Assembly (NCBI RefSeq): GCF_025766255.1
Contig: NW_026516762.1
Span: 62,001-126,000, forward strand
Source of the DNA: Zychaea mexicana
Taxonomy: Eukaryota; Mucoromycota; Mucoromycetes; Mucorales; Lichtheimiaceae
DNA length: 64,000 bases
Direction of reading: 5' to 3'
How positions within the stretch are numbered: position 1 is the stretch's first letter; each line of letters starts with the position of its first letter. The translations under genes were made by a program, and so were the position numbers. The notes under the pieces were generated by a model. That model was not told the origin of the DNA. It saw only the letters and a program-made list of their open reading frames with translations, and searched no databases. Positions 9,168 to 21,042 of the stretch are shown here, piece after piece.

Positions 9168-11960
9168 TCATATCTGCTGAGAAGCAGCTTCCAGATGGTT
9201 GTGCGCAGGTCGCGGCGAAGCACGGGGTGGCAAGGGCGGAACAACCGCTGCTGATTTCCTCGGAGGAGGTGCTGGAGGTGTCTTGCACTGTGTTGTTGCG
9301 GTTGCTGACGGTGGCGCTTCAGTGTGTACAGATGGATCGTCCTCTTTGGATCCGCGGCTATCACTATCACTTGTGTGCTCATCGTGTTGTTGAGCAACTG
9401 CGGGCGGTGCTGTTACTGCTGCTGCTCGTGGTGGAAGTGGAGGCCGGTTCTCTTCTTTGGAGGCCAATGAAAGTTGTCGTGCACGAGCTGGTTTTGGTGG
9501 AGGTGGCGGTGGCTTTTTACTAATCCGGGTATGTTCCTCTAATACTTCTGGTTGCTGCTCCGCCTCCTTTTGTGAATTGTCTTCCTCTTGCTGCTGCTGC
9601 TGCTGCTGCTGCCTCTCTTGGACACAAGAAGCAGTACTGCTACTGCTACTGCTACTGCTATGATTATCGGTATCACGGATGCTATGGATGCTTCCTTCCT
9701 TCCTTGGCTGTTCCTGTTGCTGCTGATCCTGCGGCTGCTGTTCCGGTAAACCCTGCTCGCGGTATTCTCGAGTCACTTCTTTGCTCCGCTGCCAAATATT
9801 CTCTGCCTTTTGGTAAAGCGGTTTGCGTTCACCTGAACGCATCTCTTCGCTAATTTCGGACTTTAACTTGGACAAGAAGCTGCGTCTGGATGATCCAACC
9901 GACCGCACTGAAGGCGCTGCAGACGAGCTATGGCCGTTGTCGTCGAGCTGACTGATGCTACTATCATCGTCATTGTTGCTGTTGTTCCTTTCAGACATGA
10001 TTGAAGCGTTATCCGATTCTTTCTTTTTCCGTCGCAGGCTCATATATGTTGGCCATCGATTCGAGGATGATGGCGCTGATGATGATGAGTCGCTCGAATC
10101 ATGGGACACAAGTGATGCCGTCTCTCCCCCTTCCTTGGCAGCAGCGGAATCGGATTGTCTTCCAGAGAGCAGGTCCGGGGATGATTTTGATACCTCAGTA
10201 GGCTGGACTGAGAGATGCTCGGCTGATTTCGCTGAATCTGCACGACGGACAGACGGTGGCATGGATTCTGACGTGCGTGGTGCTGGTGGTGATGATGCGG
10301 AAGATGAATGACGTGATGATGATTTTGATGACGATGATTTTTCATGATGAAATGCTGGTTCGCTTTTTGCACTTGCTGGAGGGTGTTGTTGTTGTTGTCG
10401 AGATGGTGCAGCAGTAGCAGGAGGAGGTGAAGGGGATTCTACCGGTGGAGTTGACGGTGGAGACAGCACCCCATCATCAAACATTCCACCTTTGCCGTCC
10501 GAGTCGCAAAACACAAAATCGTCCATGTTGGGCAACACCATGGTCTCAGCAATCACCTCACGGATCTTGGATTCGATGGCGTTTGTTACTACCTGGAGCT
10601 TGATCTGCTTATCTGACACGATAGGCTTGATGACCAGGTCCATCACAGGAGGCTCATAAAATCCAATCCAGTAGCGGTTTGTTGGCGGCGCCTTGATTTT
10701 GAACATGAACCTGCCGCTCAATTTTTTGAGTGTGACGGACAGGATCAAATTGACACGGATGGGTTTCATCCGGGATGAGTACGACCATAGAAACCCCGTC
10801 TCGATTTCCACGCACAGACCACCTTCATAGTCGACCTGCGCTTCGGCTGTTAAACTGCCGTCGAGCGAAAGCGACAGCAGTTTGGGATTGTTCAAGTAGG
10901 GGATCGCATGGCCGACTTGGACACGGTGGACCGCAATGGCATCGATAAACATGGGGCGTTTCATCTTGCTGACTTTTTTCGTGATTTTCTGCTCGAAGAA
11001 CTTGTGCACCTTGTCGGTCTTGTACATGCCCAAGAAAACTCTTCCCAAAATGGCATTCATCCATTGCATCTGGCGACTGGACGGGTCGTGATGGATATTT
11101 CTGATCAGATTCTGCATGGCGTCCATGTCGAACTGCTTCGAGTTCAACGTGGGCGAGTCGGCCATGAAGTTCGATGCGCTGATCAATGCGAAATACCAGT
11201 CTTCCTTGTCAATGGCCCGGCCACAGTACAGATAGAAGTCCTGGTCTAATGACCAACTGTCCTTTTCCCTTCCCTCCTGCTGTTCCTTTCTAGCGTCCAG
11301 TAGGTTCGTGTCCGTCTTGGCTTTGCTGAGGGTATGGCTGCTGCTGTTTTTGCTGCTGTTGATTGTCTTGGCTTTTCTGCGGAGATGTTTGGGACGCAGC
11401 CGAATAGCCGTTGACTTGTTGAAAAGCTCAGGGTCGCGTTTGTCTTCGGGATATATTGACACTGAAAAGTCGTGTACAGGAATAATCATCTTACATTCTA
11501 GCATCTTGTCTGACTCATACACAAACAATGTGCCGTGCTTGAGGACGCCATAGCATAAATCCTTGTGCTTTTTAGAATTGCTGCTGTTGCCGTTGCCGTT
11601 GCCGTTGCTATTGTTACTGCTGATACTGCTGGCACTGCTTCCATGGTTACTGCTACTGTTGTTGTTGCTGTTGTTGCTATTGTTGGAAGCTGCCGTCAGG
11701 AAGCGGCCAGAGTAGATTGCCACATCGTGTTGATTCGTCAGACGGATCCATCCAATCTTGCCTTGGTCGGGATCGCAATCTTGGTATTCTTCGTCTGGAT
11801 AAATGCACTTGCTGCTGCCCTTGCTGCTGTTCGACGACTCTGGCGACAGTGACAATTGGGGATCGGAGGAGTATACATAAAATAGTGTCAAGAGTACCAG
11901 CGGTATAAAGGTCAATCCACCAAGCAGGTAAATTGTCAAAAAGGTGGTCAGGGATATCAT
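9168..11960 (-). CDS. SMP/PH-domain lipid-transfer protein, Nvj2/TEX2 family
   Basis: Intronless, 930 aa. An N-terminal transmembrane anchor (MISLTTFLTIYLLGGLTFIP) is followed by a PH-like region (about residues 55-270, including GRFLTAAS, LCYGVLKHGTLFVY and DWYFALISASNF). The SMP lipid-binding domain (about 280-490) contains MQWMNAILGRVFLGMY, FIDAIAVHRVQVGHAIPYLN, YEGGLCVEIETGFLW and NRYWIGFYEPPVMDL. The remaining ~430 residues are disordered: Ser/Pro/Gln-rich with a polyQ run and several proline-rich SH3-ligand-like motifs (KKPPPPPPKPAR, RPPLPPRA, VVPPLPPRAS). Nvj2/TEX2 proteins sit at ER contact sites and move lipids such as ceramide between membranes (family knowledge). The start is the ATG at 11960, which opens the hydrophobic anchor. 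Confidence 0.9.
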   Translation of the reverse strand: MISLTTFLTIYLLGGLTFIPLVLLTLFYVYSSDPQLSLSPESSNSSKGSSKCIYPDEEYQDCDPDQGKIGWIRLTNQHDVAIYSGRFLTAASNNSNNSNNNSSSNHGSSASSISSNNSNGNGNGNSSNSKKHKDLCYGVLKHGTLFVYESDKMLECKMIIPVHDFSVSIYPEDKRDPELFNKSTAIRLRPKHLRRKAKTINSSKNSSSHTLSKAKTDTNLLDARKEQQEGREKDSWSLDQDFYLYCGRAIDKEDWYFALISASNFMADSPTLNSKQFDMDAMQNLIRNIHHDPSSRQMQWMNAILGRVFLGMYKTDKVHKFFEQKITKKVSKMKRPMFIDAIAVHRVQVGHAIPYLNNPKLLSLSLDGSLTAEAQVDYEGGLCVEIETGFLWSYSSRMKPIRVNLILSVTLKKLSGRFMFKIKAPPTNRYWIGFYEPPVMDLVIKPIVSDKQIKLQVVTNAIESKIREVIAETMVLPNMDDFVFCDSDGKGGMFDDGVLSPPSTPPVESPSPPPATAAPSRQQQQHPPASAKSEPAFHHEKSSSSKSSSRHSSSASSPPAPRTSESMPPSVRRADSAKSAEHLSVQPTEVSKSSPDLLSGRQSDSAAAKEGGETASLVSHDSSDSSSSAPSSSNRWPTYMSLRRKKKESDNASIMSERNNSNNDDDSSISQLDDNGHSSSAAPSVRSVGSSRRSFLSKLKSEISEEMRSGERKPLYQKAENIWQRSKEVTREYREQGLPEQQPQDQQQQEQPRKEGSIHSIRDTDNHSSSSSSSSTASCVQERQQQQQQQQEEDNSQKEAEQQPEVLEEHTRISKKPPPPPPKPARARQLSLASKEENRPPLPPRAAAVTAPPAVAQQHDEHTSDSDSRGSKEDDPSVHTEAPPSATATTQCKTPPAPPPRKSAAVVPPLPPRASPRPAHNHLEAASQQI
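9590..9625. repeat. CTG/CAG trinucleotide tract encoding polyglutamine
   Basis: A run of CTG triplets on the plus strand reads as glutamine codons in the disordered tail of the Nvj2-like gene on the minus strand. Related TACTGC repeats follow to about 9660. Confidence 0.8.
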
Positions 11961-12405
11961 TAGCACGGAAGAAACAGAAAGGTGGGAATGGAAAAGAACA
12001 AGGAGAGCGAGGAAAAAGATATTTTCTGGTCGGCGTGTGTATGTGAAAGAGTGTTGTTGTTGTTGTTGTTGTGCTGGTGCGGGCTATGAGTTTCTATTTC
12101 TATGTGGATATGACATACGCACGCGCCGGAACGACAAGAGAAAATGTAAAATAAGGGGGAGATGTAAGCAATCAATCGCTTGGAGAGAGTGAGAGAGAAG
12201 AGCAAGAAAAGCTTCATTAGGGGAGTTGGAAGGGTGCCATAACATTTTCTGGGCTGGGTCCTCTCTTTCTTTCATGGCTATTGCCATATGCTGCAAAAGC
12301 CAAACACAACACATTCATGCTTGACATCATGGCTAATAATTAATCCATATATTGAAGTATAAGGGCTTTGGCAAATTACAACTATACAACGTGATATCCA
12401 CTAAT
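11961..12405. promoter_or_regulatory. 5' flank of the Nvj2-like gene
   Basis: Upstream region of the Nvj2-like gene and 3' flank of the oxidoreductase gene. It holds a short TTG repeat (about 12049-12070). No clear TATA box or other motif stands out. Confidence 0.35.
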
Positions 12406-14002
12406 TTAGAGCTTTTGACGTGGGGTTTCGGTCACTTCGATGACAATTTTACCCGTTTGCTGGCCGTTGCTATAAGACATCACGCACAGAAATAAAAAGG
12501 GGGAGGGGTGCACTGTTTAGCATTCACACTTTATAAATAGATCTCTTAAGACAGAAGCAACAGAAAATTCCCGCAATAGCAACACTTACTCCATAACAGA
12601 AATAGCCTTGTTGACGCTTTCCTGGGTCAATCCTTGGAAGACGTGCGAGACAATCGGCTTAATCTTGTGTCTTTTAACGAACTCCAACATTTGCTTGAAC
12701 TCGGCGCGCGAGCCCATGGTGGAGCCGCGGATATCCACGTTCTTGAGCACAGACATCATGCTGTATGAAACGCCCTTGGGGCTTGCGGTCTGGCCATACT
12801 GGGCAATGATACCACCGGGTCTCATGAGACGCACGTATTGATCGAACAATGCACCACCAGAGCCATCCACAACCGCTGACAGCATATTGCCATTCAACTG
12901 TTTCTTGAGCTCCTTGGCAGCATTCGCTATAATGATCGAAAAGAAAAGGATTGTTTAGCATCCCTCTTCTTTTGTGAAACAAGGGTAAAAGAAAGCCCTG
13001 CATTCATCTCAAATAGTGGGCAGAGAGCATATATGCTTACGATCTTTATAGTTGACACCGCCCTTGGCACCCAAAGAAACGGCTTTTTGGATCTTTTCAT
13101 CGCTGGATGAGGTGACATAGACGTGCGCACCAGCTGCAACGGCGAATTGCATAGCAAACAGTGCGACACCACCGCCAATGCCAGGAATCAAGACATGGTC
13201 GCCGCTTCGGACTTCGGCTTTGGTAAACAGCGCTCTGGTAATGGACATGTAAAACGTGAGTAAGCAGTGTGAAAAATGGATTAACACATCGCAACCCTTC
13301 TTCTTCTTTCACCTGAAAGCAGTAAGACCAGCAAGAGGCAATGCAGCAGCTTCGCTGGTCGAGAGGTGATCGGGACAAGGGAACACCTCCTTGCCATCAA
13401 TAACGATTGTGTCTGTCAATGTGCCTGAAAAGAACGAAAAGAAACGTCCATTAATATATAACCAGTCTCCTTACTATCGCACAGGCATACACGCATCCGG
13501 ATAACGCCATCTTTTCGTATGTACCTGCGAATGGCAAGAGACCAAGGATACCGAATGCACCTTCTGGACCACGTGGATCCGAGTCCCAGTTGACACTAGG
13601 TGAGATCAACACGCGTTGGCCAGCTTCCACCGACGACGATCCGGGCTCAGCAAGGACACCAACACAATCAGAGCCAAGAACAGAGCCTTCCTTGATACCC
13701 GGGTACAACCCTTTCAAAATCCAAACGTCACTATGGTTTGCATAATTAATTAGTAAAAAGCGTCACACTTTCCCCTTTTCTTTTATATTCTGCAATTCCC
13801 TCCAAAATGCCTTTTCTGTTTGAAAGCTTCGCCAAATGTAAATCAACTACAATGACACGAACCGATGGTTAAAGGCAGCAGCCTGAATCTTGACAACGGC
13901 CTGACCTGACTGTGGTGTAGGTGCAGTATATTCTTTGACTTCGAGGGCATACTTGTAGCCCGAACCAGGGGCAGGTGTATTTGTGAGAATGGCAGCGACC
14001 AT
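12406..14002 (-). CDS. Zinc-type alcohol dehydrogenase-like / quinone oxidoreductase-like protein (MDR superfamily)
   Basis: Six exons on the minus strand: 13863-14002, 13525-13730, 13313-13424, 13041-13234, 12590-12926, 12406-12469; all GT-AG, 350 aa in one frame. The GroES-like N-terminal part has VVKIQAAAFNHRDVWILKG, then GSVLGSDCVGVL. The Rossmann fold shows the nucleotide-binding motif VLIPGIGGGVALFAMQFAV, preceded by AAALPLAGLTAFRAL. SSSDEKIQKAVSLGAKGGVN follows. The C-terminus is NGQQTGKIVIEVTE. The catalytic-zinc Cys of classical ADHs is not evident at FNHRDVW, which favours the zinc-independent YogA/quinone-reductase-like branch. It probably reduces or oxidises a small carbonyl with NAD(P)H; the substrate cannot be read from sequence. 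Confidence 0.88.
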
Positions 14003-14450
14003 GATTTGCTGTTGTTGTTCTTCTTGTGAAAAGTAATGTGTAAGCTGGAATCAAGAAAGTGAAGGAAAAAGAAGTAGTGAGACTTAGTCAGCAAAAAACA
14101 AAACAGTGTCTTTGGTTTAGTGCAGCTATTTCATGCCGTGAATTTATTTTAAACGGTGGGGGCACACTCCGATAAAGCGTGTGGGGTTCTCATATTGATT
14201 AGGGCATGGAGCGTGGAAAACAATCATATAAGCAGGTCGTGTATTAGTAAGCATTGGTGCAACACCCTAATTTTCTGTCATTAATGCATGCTTGTTTGTG
14301 GTTTGGGTGAGCCACAAACTACTAAAACAAAGTCCCTAGTTGTATAAGTGCCAATAACACAAATATGTACGTGATTCACAAAGCTTCAAGGAGTGAGTGA
14401 CAGACAGTCTGCACTAAATAGATGTAACAAACTGTGTGGTCATGTTAGAT

Positions 14451-14708
14451 TCACTCTTCTTCAGCAAATGGTGGCACTTGTAGCATCATAGCTATATTAT
14501 GTACTCTTATTATTTTTCGCTTAATTGATAGCCTACAGCAACCGTTGTTGCTATCGATGGAGCCTACAATAGATGTAAGAAACTGTATATGTGTATCTTT
14601 TGCTAAGTTTAATTGCGTAGCTGCTGGTGTAGTGACCTCCTTGGTTATACCACCATAATGAGTAGTAAATGACGTAACCAACATAAGGAACCACACAACA
14701 TATTGCAT
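14451..14708 (-). CDS. Candidate small secreted protein
   Basis: Single-exon frame of 85 codons starting with a signal-peptide-like stretch (MQYVVWFLMLVTSFTTHYGG). It continues with a polar segment containing TPAATQLNLAKDTH and ends PPFAEEE. There is no family match, and the A+T-rich setting allows chance frames of this size. The only positive evidence is the hydrophobic N-terminus directly after the ATG. Confidence 0.22.
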   Translation of the reverse strand: MQYVVWFLMLVTSFTTHYGGITKEVTTPAATQLNLAKDTHIQFLTSIVGSIDSNNGCCRLSIKRKIIRVHNIAMMLQVPPFAEEE

Positions 14709-14999
14709 TTTCCTGTATAAAAAAAGTGTTATGTAGAATATACCGAACCACACGCAAAAAATGAATGTGCTTATAGTAATGAGAACCGTCTAAAGTTGAA
14801 GGTCTAGTAATTTAAGATAATTCTTCCGACTAGTATTGATACTGGCCCTGTACATCTTTGATTTCATCTTTCTGATATCACATACAATACCAGAAATTTA
14901 CCACTACCACTACTATCATACTAGATGTTGAGCGTAAGTATGTCACACAATTTATAGATAAATCCCGAATGAACTACTAGTAGTATCATATCTCTCTAA

Positions 15000-15820
15000 G
15001 TTCGTCCGTGTAATCAATTGGTCAGAACGACGGAAGGCCTTGCTGTTGAATGAGCCTTCCAATGGCATGGCTTGCCCGTCCGCCCATGTGCACTATGGAA
15101 GTATCATACAGCTCCAACATTTTCTCCTTGCTGGCATTTTGAGTAGAACTTTGCGTAGTAGCGAGACAACTGCCGAAACGAGGATCATAAATGAACTGAA
15201 AAGCTTCAAATTTTGCAGTGTAGCCTGTATTTACGTCGAAAACAAAGCGATATCGTCTTAGCCTTGATCAACACAGATTGGAAGGGGATAGAAAGTTGCA
15301 TTATCACGGTCTTGGTTTTTGAGATGGCAGTTTGTTGCTTGTATGGGGTGCTAATCGATCGTTACTGGGTCGAAGAGGGATGTATCGGCCACTGGATTTG
15401 GCTGTCGCCCACACTGAGCTCGATGCGGTGCTGGTGCACTGGCGTAAATAAATATTGCATGTTTGGACATCGTTGCAGGATTACGCCAAGTCGAGTGCGC
15501 TCGTTTAAAAGATTGTCACTCTTGATATAGATGAGGTTCTGAAATTCTAATTGCCGTTGCAATTTTGACTTGAAGGATAACAATAGGCTCTTGATACAGT
15601 AGTGATTTACAAAAATCTCAGCCTTTAGATTGAATGTAAGGTGCCTGAGACTCGGGCATTACAGCAAGCACGGAAAGTAGTGCGATGTTTGAAAGTTGTT
15701 CGTCGAATGACAATTGGACTAAGCTCCCGGATGCAGGCCCGCCCAAAAGACTGAGAACACGACTCCATTTTTCTGAGCCGCATGTATAGTGAACAGATGG
15801 TATGGAATAGATACACGATT
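15000..15820 (-). pseudogene. Decayed F-box/LRR-type gene fragment (probable)
   Basis: Protein-like segments appear in sequence on the minus strand but in different frames. About 15816-15625 encodes TTFKHRTTFRACCNARVSG. About 15583-15362 encodes LNERTRLGVILQRCPNMQYL, a leucine-rich CPNMQYL motif like those in fungal F-box/LRR proteins. About 15240-15020 encodes FDVNTGYTAKFEAFQFIYDP and KEKMLELYDTSIVHMGGRAS, ending QQQGLPSF then stop. At least two frame changes and several stops separate the pieces, with no splice signals that rescue them. I read this as a degenerate copy; the intact F-box gene at 21,043 is not an obvious close relative at the residues compared by eye. Confidence 0.4.
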
Positions 15821-17979
15821 TTATTAGACGCGCCTAGTACTTGTCAGGTTTCGTCTTTTCTCCCTCATTCCGTCAAATTTTTCCCTTCATCCATCAATTT
15901 CTTGAGTATTATTATAATCTCGATTTCATTGAACCCACAGTCTAATAACTTTGTAGCACATCATATACTCAACTTCCCTGTTCTCGTGAAAATAGTCGAA
16001 TGGCACTTTTGACGTAATTGCCAAGACACTGTTTGCGGCTCTTGTTGGATGCTTCTATATCGAGCATTGCAATTTTTACGCATCCAAAGCTCATTCGCGT
16101 ACCGAGGGACATGGTTGTACCATTCTTTGCACACTAGTAACTATCTTGCTGATCAAGGAACAAAAAAAGATTTGTATGACAATGTCAAGTTGGGAGTCAG
16201 TAGTTTTTGGGTTGATCTCTTATCTGTTTCAAACTTGGCCATAACGTGCAATTTATAGCTGGTGTATGAAGAGGGGAGCAGAAAAAGGAGGAGAATTATT
16301 CTGATATCTAGTTCTCGCGGCATATTACATTTTGATGCATAAAACCGGACCTGAAGTCTAGCATGACATTAACAGGTTTATGGGAAGTATATATTCATCC
16401 ACCTGAAACCTGTTTTGTCGCAGTTTATACTGACAACAATCCTTATGGAAATGAGTATACACTATACAGTGCTGACCCAACTGTACAGTTGAAATGTAGC
16501 TAGGGCGGGATACATAATCATGCGGGTTGGTTTGCTTATATAAGCAGCGACAAAGAGCCAGAAAATGGCTATATCATTGTCTGTACAACGCAGATTGACA
16601 CAAAAGTTTGCTGAAGGATGATGGTCGTCTATAAGATACTGCCGGACACAATTATTATTCTGCAGAAGGACAAAGGCACGTATCGCTGCCATCTTATATT
16701 TACTTCCTATTGCCACTGGTTAAGAAAATGGTGAATGATGAAGTGGAGCTATATTCGCGTTTATTTTCTCTAGCTCATGTATAAAAATAAAGCGTATCCT
16801 ATATATCTTTGACAAATCAAAGGACTGGCTAATGGAAATAAAGTAGCTGCTACTCAAGCTCAACACCACGGTATCAATTTTTCTAAGATATTCTCGATGA
16901 AGATTGACTGTCTACCCCACAAATGTCATCTCTTATAAATATTTCCCCTAATAACAAGGCTACTAAAAAGGCATAGCATGGTAGTACTTGAGGAAGCATT
17001 GTATGTAGAAAGCAGAGACCAAAGACTTGGATATCGGTCTATTCCGCGCTTTGCCCTTCCCCCCCCAAAAAAAAAAAAAAGTGGGTATCAGCATCTTCAA
17101 CTGTTCGAGCGCGATGGATACGATTTTGCCATTGTGACAAGCACCCTAAGACACCGACCTTGCACGACCATGGCTCAAGTGACATGGAACGATCCAATCG
17201 ACTATTGTACAAACTATAAAAGAAAACATGTCACTAAACTTACCACAATGTATACGACTGATGCAATCATATTTTTACCATGACAAACCTGTTTGTGAAC
17301 AGTGCGACTTCGAATGTCCGTAACACCCCGCCTTTCGTGACTTTAGCTAATTTTTATTTTACGTTAGGTAGAATTGTACAATTTTGTATATATTTTTTAA
17401 CAGTAAGATGCCCTTAAAACCTCGGTACGCGTGTGTTACCTTATCGCCTTATACATCGGAGAGCTAAACACCCTCCCAAAGATCAAGATCAATCTGATAA
17501 AATGTGTATTGGTAGAATTGTTACACATAACACCTAAAGCTGCAGGTCGTGCGACCGTGAAAGAGGCTTAGGTCGACGTTATTGTCAATATCTTGCCACT
17601 TTTTCCTTTTGGCGTCAGTTTTTGGCTGGTATACAATTGCCTATATTTATGTCTTTTTGGAACAATTCTATAACTTCTTATCGTATGGACATGACGACCA
17701 GTAAGATGAAGCAATTATTAGCCGCTGGTAGCAATAAACGTGGATTGAAACTTTATTTGCAGGTGATAGCGTGATTCATAGTACAAACTGCAGGCATATC
17801 AGTATTGAAGACATCCGAAAGAAACGTGAACGGTAAAGAGTGATCCATGTTCAGAACCTGTCGCTGTTGCATCTTGTACCACACTAGCAGGAGCCTATAT
17901 ATATGTATATTTTTGAGTAAAAAAATTTATTTTACCTTTTTTTGTCGTTCTTTCCTTTTATACAGGTCAACAGCCTTTA
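15821..17979. promoter_or_regulatory. AT-rich intergenic tract with the siderophore-transporter 5' flank
   Basis: No gene is recognisable between about 15,830 and 17,979. The right end is the upstream region of the transporter, with an iron-GATA motif at 17492-17500 and a TATATATA stretch at 17896-17904, about 80 bp before the ATG. Confidence 0.45.
17492..17500 (+). promoter_or_regulatory. Iron-responsive GATA-factor motif (ATCTGATAA)
   Basis: Perfect match to ATCWGATAA, the site bound by fungal iron-regulating GATA repressors of the Urbs1/SreA/Fep1 family. It lies about 480 bp upstream of the siderophore-transporter start codon. The sequence match is direct; function is inferred from its position. 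Confidence 0.5.
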
Positions 17980-20011
17980 ATGCCTTTTCTTTCGCAGTTT
18001 CGTGCTGCCATTCGCCGGTCGTCGGCTGATGACGCAGCCGCTGACTCATACGTCGAGGAAAAGAAAAAGGACCTAGATGCCGAAAGCGTCGTAGCAAGCA
18101 ACGGAAATGGTGAATCACATCCAGAACGTCCCAGCGAAGATGTCCAGCGCGGTGTTAGAGATGTTGAGGCAGTGACCTTGACCTGGTCGAAGCCGATGTT
18201 GATTGCTGTCTTTTTAAAGTATGCCTGATAATTCCTAATTTTCTATTATTATATGCTTTGTTCTAGTCATTTATTGAGCTAACATTGGTTTTTCAATAGC
18301 ATTTGGTTACTTTATTTCGTCAACGCGTTCCAGTCCTCAATCCTTTATAACTTGCTTCCTTATGTCACCAGTGAGTTCTCGGCTCACTCGCTACTGAACG
18401 TCATCTACATTGTTGCGAATGCCATATCAGCCGCAGTATACATTCCTTTGGCAAAGGTGCTCGATCTCTGGGGTCGTGCTGAAGGCTTTCTCATCATGGC
18501 TCTTTTCGCTACTCTCGGCTTGATTCTGATGGCTGCCTGTAATAACCTCCCCACTTTCTGCGCTGCTTATGTAAGGCTACTTGTCATGACATGATAACAC
18601 AGAGAAAGACATCACTTTTATATGGGAGAACACTAACATATTTACGTTACTAGGTGTTCTATAGCATTGGCTTTGGTGGTATGACATTCTGCGTGGATGT
18701 CATCACTGCTGACTCGTCCAAATTGAAAAACCGAGGTTTGGCTTACGCTTTCACATCCTCTCCTTATATTATTACGGCATTCGCTGGTGCCAAGGCATCA
18801 GAGGGCTTCTACTACGACATCAGCTGGCGCTGGGGTTTTGGCACTTTTGCTATCGTCTTCCCGGTTGTAGCCGCTCCTTTGTACTTTATCTTGAAGTATA
18901 ATCTGCGTAAGGCTGAAAAGCAAGGTGTTGTGAAGAAAGAGCCGAGCGGACGAACGTTTTTGCAGAGCGTCTGGCATTTCATCATCGAATTCGATAGTAA
19001 GTTAATTACACATAACGTTCACTTCAAGGAGCCATTAGCAATACTAACCCTTTTTTCAAAATGCTTATTTTCTATGTAGTTCTTGGAGTTATCATCTTCT
19101 CAGCTGGCCTCACGGTGTTTCTCCTTCCATTCAATATCGCCGATGCCGCTCCTTATGGCTGGTCAACTGCTTATATCATCGCCATGATCGTCGTCGGCTT
19201 CGTTATGCTCATCATCTTTATTGTCTTTGAAAAGTTTGTCGCCCCTGTGCCGTTGATCAACTTCAAGTTAATATCCGATCGAACTGTCATCGGCGCATGT
19301 TTGTTGAATGCAACATATCAGATCTCGTACTACTGCTGGTACAATTACTTTTCATCCTTTTTGCAAGTGGTCAACAATCTGACGCTGGCCGAGGCAGGAT
19401 ATGTCGGTAACACCTTTGACGTTGTCTCTGGTGTGCTTTTGCTGATAGTCGGCTTCTTGATTCGCAAGACCGGTCGTTTCAAGTGGCTTTTGTACATTGC
19501 TGTTCCACTGTACATTTTCGCACAAGGATTGATGATTTACTTCCGCCGTCCCAACCAATCTGTTGGCTACCTTGTCATGTGCCAGGTCTTCATCTCTATC
19601 GGTGGAGCTATCTTTATCATTGTCGAGCAGCTCGCTATCTTGGCCGCCGTCGACCATCAACATATCGCTGCAGCTCTTGGTGTATTGTACGTCGTCGGCA
19701 CATGTGCCAATGCCATCGGCGCCACAATTTGTGGTGCCATTTGGAGTAATGTCTTCGAACCCGCACTTATAATGTACCTCCCCGAATCTGCCCTATCAAA
19801 CTTGGACATGATCTATGAGGACCTAGAAACTCAGTTGAGCTATGAAGTCGGAAGTCCCGAGAGACTGGGAATCCAGGAAGCGTACGGCTACGCGCAGACG
19901 AGAATGCTTGCTGTTGGAACCGGTATTATGGGCCTGGCTATAGTTTGGACCATTATGATCAGAAACATAAACCTCACCAAGGTTGCCCAAGTTAAGGGTA
20001 TGGTCTTCTAA
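17980..20011 (+). CDS. Siderophore-iron transporter, MFS (SIT/ARN family)
   Basis: Proton-coupled uptake of ferric siderophores across the plasma or endosomal membrane. Exons 17980-18218, 18300-18570, 18654-18996, 19080-20011 (GT-AG); 594 aa. A polar N-terminus of about 65 residues is followed by a 12-14-helix MFS core. Hallmarks are LNIWLLYFVNAFQSSILYNL (TM1), AKVLDLWGRAEGF (MFS loop 2-3 signature region), SIGFGGMTFCVDVITADSS and SPYIITAFAGAKASEGFY. Later hallmarks are NATYQISYYCWYNYFSSFLQ and the C-terminal EAYGYAQTRMLAVG, characteristic of Sit1/Arn/MirB proteins. A GATA iron motif lies upstream. Many Mucorales use siderophores such as rhizoferrin, so that substrate is plausible but not shown. 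Confidence 0.92.
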
Positions 20012-21042
20012 GGAGTGCCGAACGTTCAAATTTTTGGAAGCGACTGTCTATTCCGATATTTGGATATCGATATAAATACATTTACCCATGTTCCGTCGAA
20101 CCCATCGTTATGTAACTTTAAATATATTCTAATTAACTATTTTATGTATAAATTAATTATATGTGACGGTACTCATAGTAGCAGTACTTTAACTTTATTA
20201 AAATAAGTTGAACACTACTCCTCGATATCAACATCTAAATTTTGTTTGTGCCTTTGTGATTCATGATCCTATCTGTTTGGCACGTACGCGTTCATTAAGA
20301 GATTAATTATCCAGTTTACAGAGTTTTAAATAAATGTACAACGCTGCATTTAATGTATAGCATTTATCTTTCCACTGAAGGAGGAAGCGTATTGCTTCGT
20401 TATGCAAACGAAAGTATACATCAACAAGCGAGTGAAGTCCCTTTCATTGTACCTGAATCTTGCTAATATCATAATACTTGGATCGCACGTTGTTCTGAAA
20501 TGAAACGCTTTCAGTAATAGTATGAAAACAGGGTGTTATCATTGGTAACAAGTCCTTGCACGCGATCAGGACTTTATTATCTACACACTCTACATTCACA
20601 AAGGATAGAGGTTTTTGTTGACATATACATTGTCATATCGTAAGACTACTTGTATCACTTTGCGGTAAAAGGCCTTGTGCAACTTTTAGTTTGCCTTACT
20701 CCTCGTATAGACGACCGACAAGGAGGAAAGCGCGACTTTGGCTTGCAGGTGATCAAGAATTCAGCTTTGCGGACAGCTTCGGCGGGCATAATTGTTTTGT
20801 AAAGAGCGATCGCGTGTTTTCCAAATGGTTGATCTTTGGCGTTGATATTTTAAACGCGTTCATTCACGTAATCCCGCCCCATCTTGGGAAAAACGAGAAG
20901 TTGTTTGCAGCGGCTGGAATCAGGTTAAAATCTTGTATCGCAGCAGTAAGAGCGGTATTATTTCTCCCCTTCCTTTTCTAAAAAGGTTCGTACCTCTTAC
21001 CTGTTTTTCTACTTGTAACTCAAATTATATTTTAAAGAAAAA
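20012..21042. other. Intergenic region without a recognisable gene
   Basis: 3' flank of the siderophore transporter and 5' flank of the F-box gene. AT-rich with short open frames only. No RNA gene or repeat was recognised. Confidence 0.5.
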
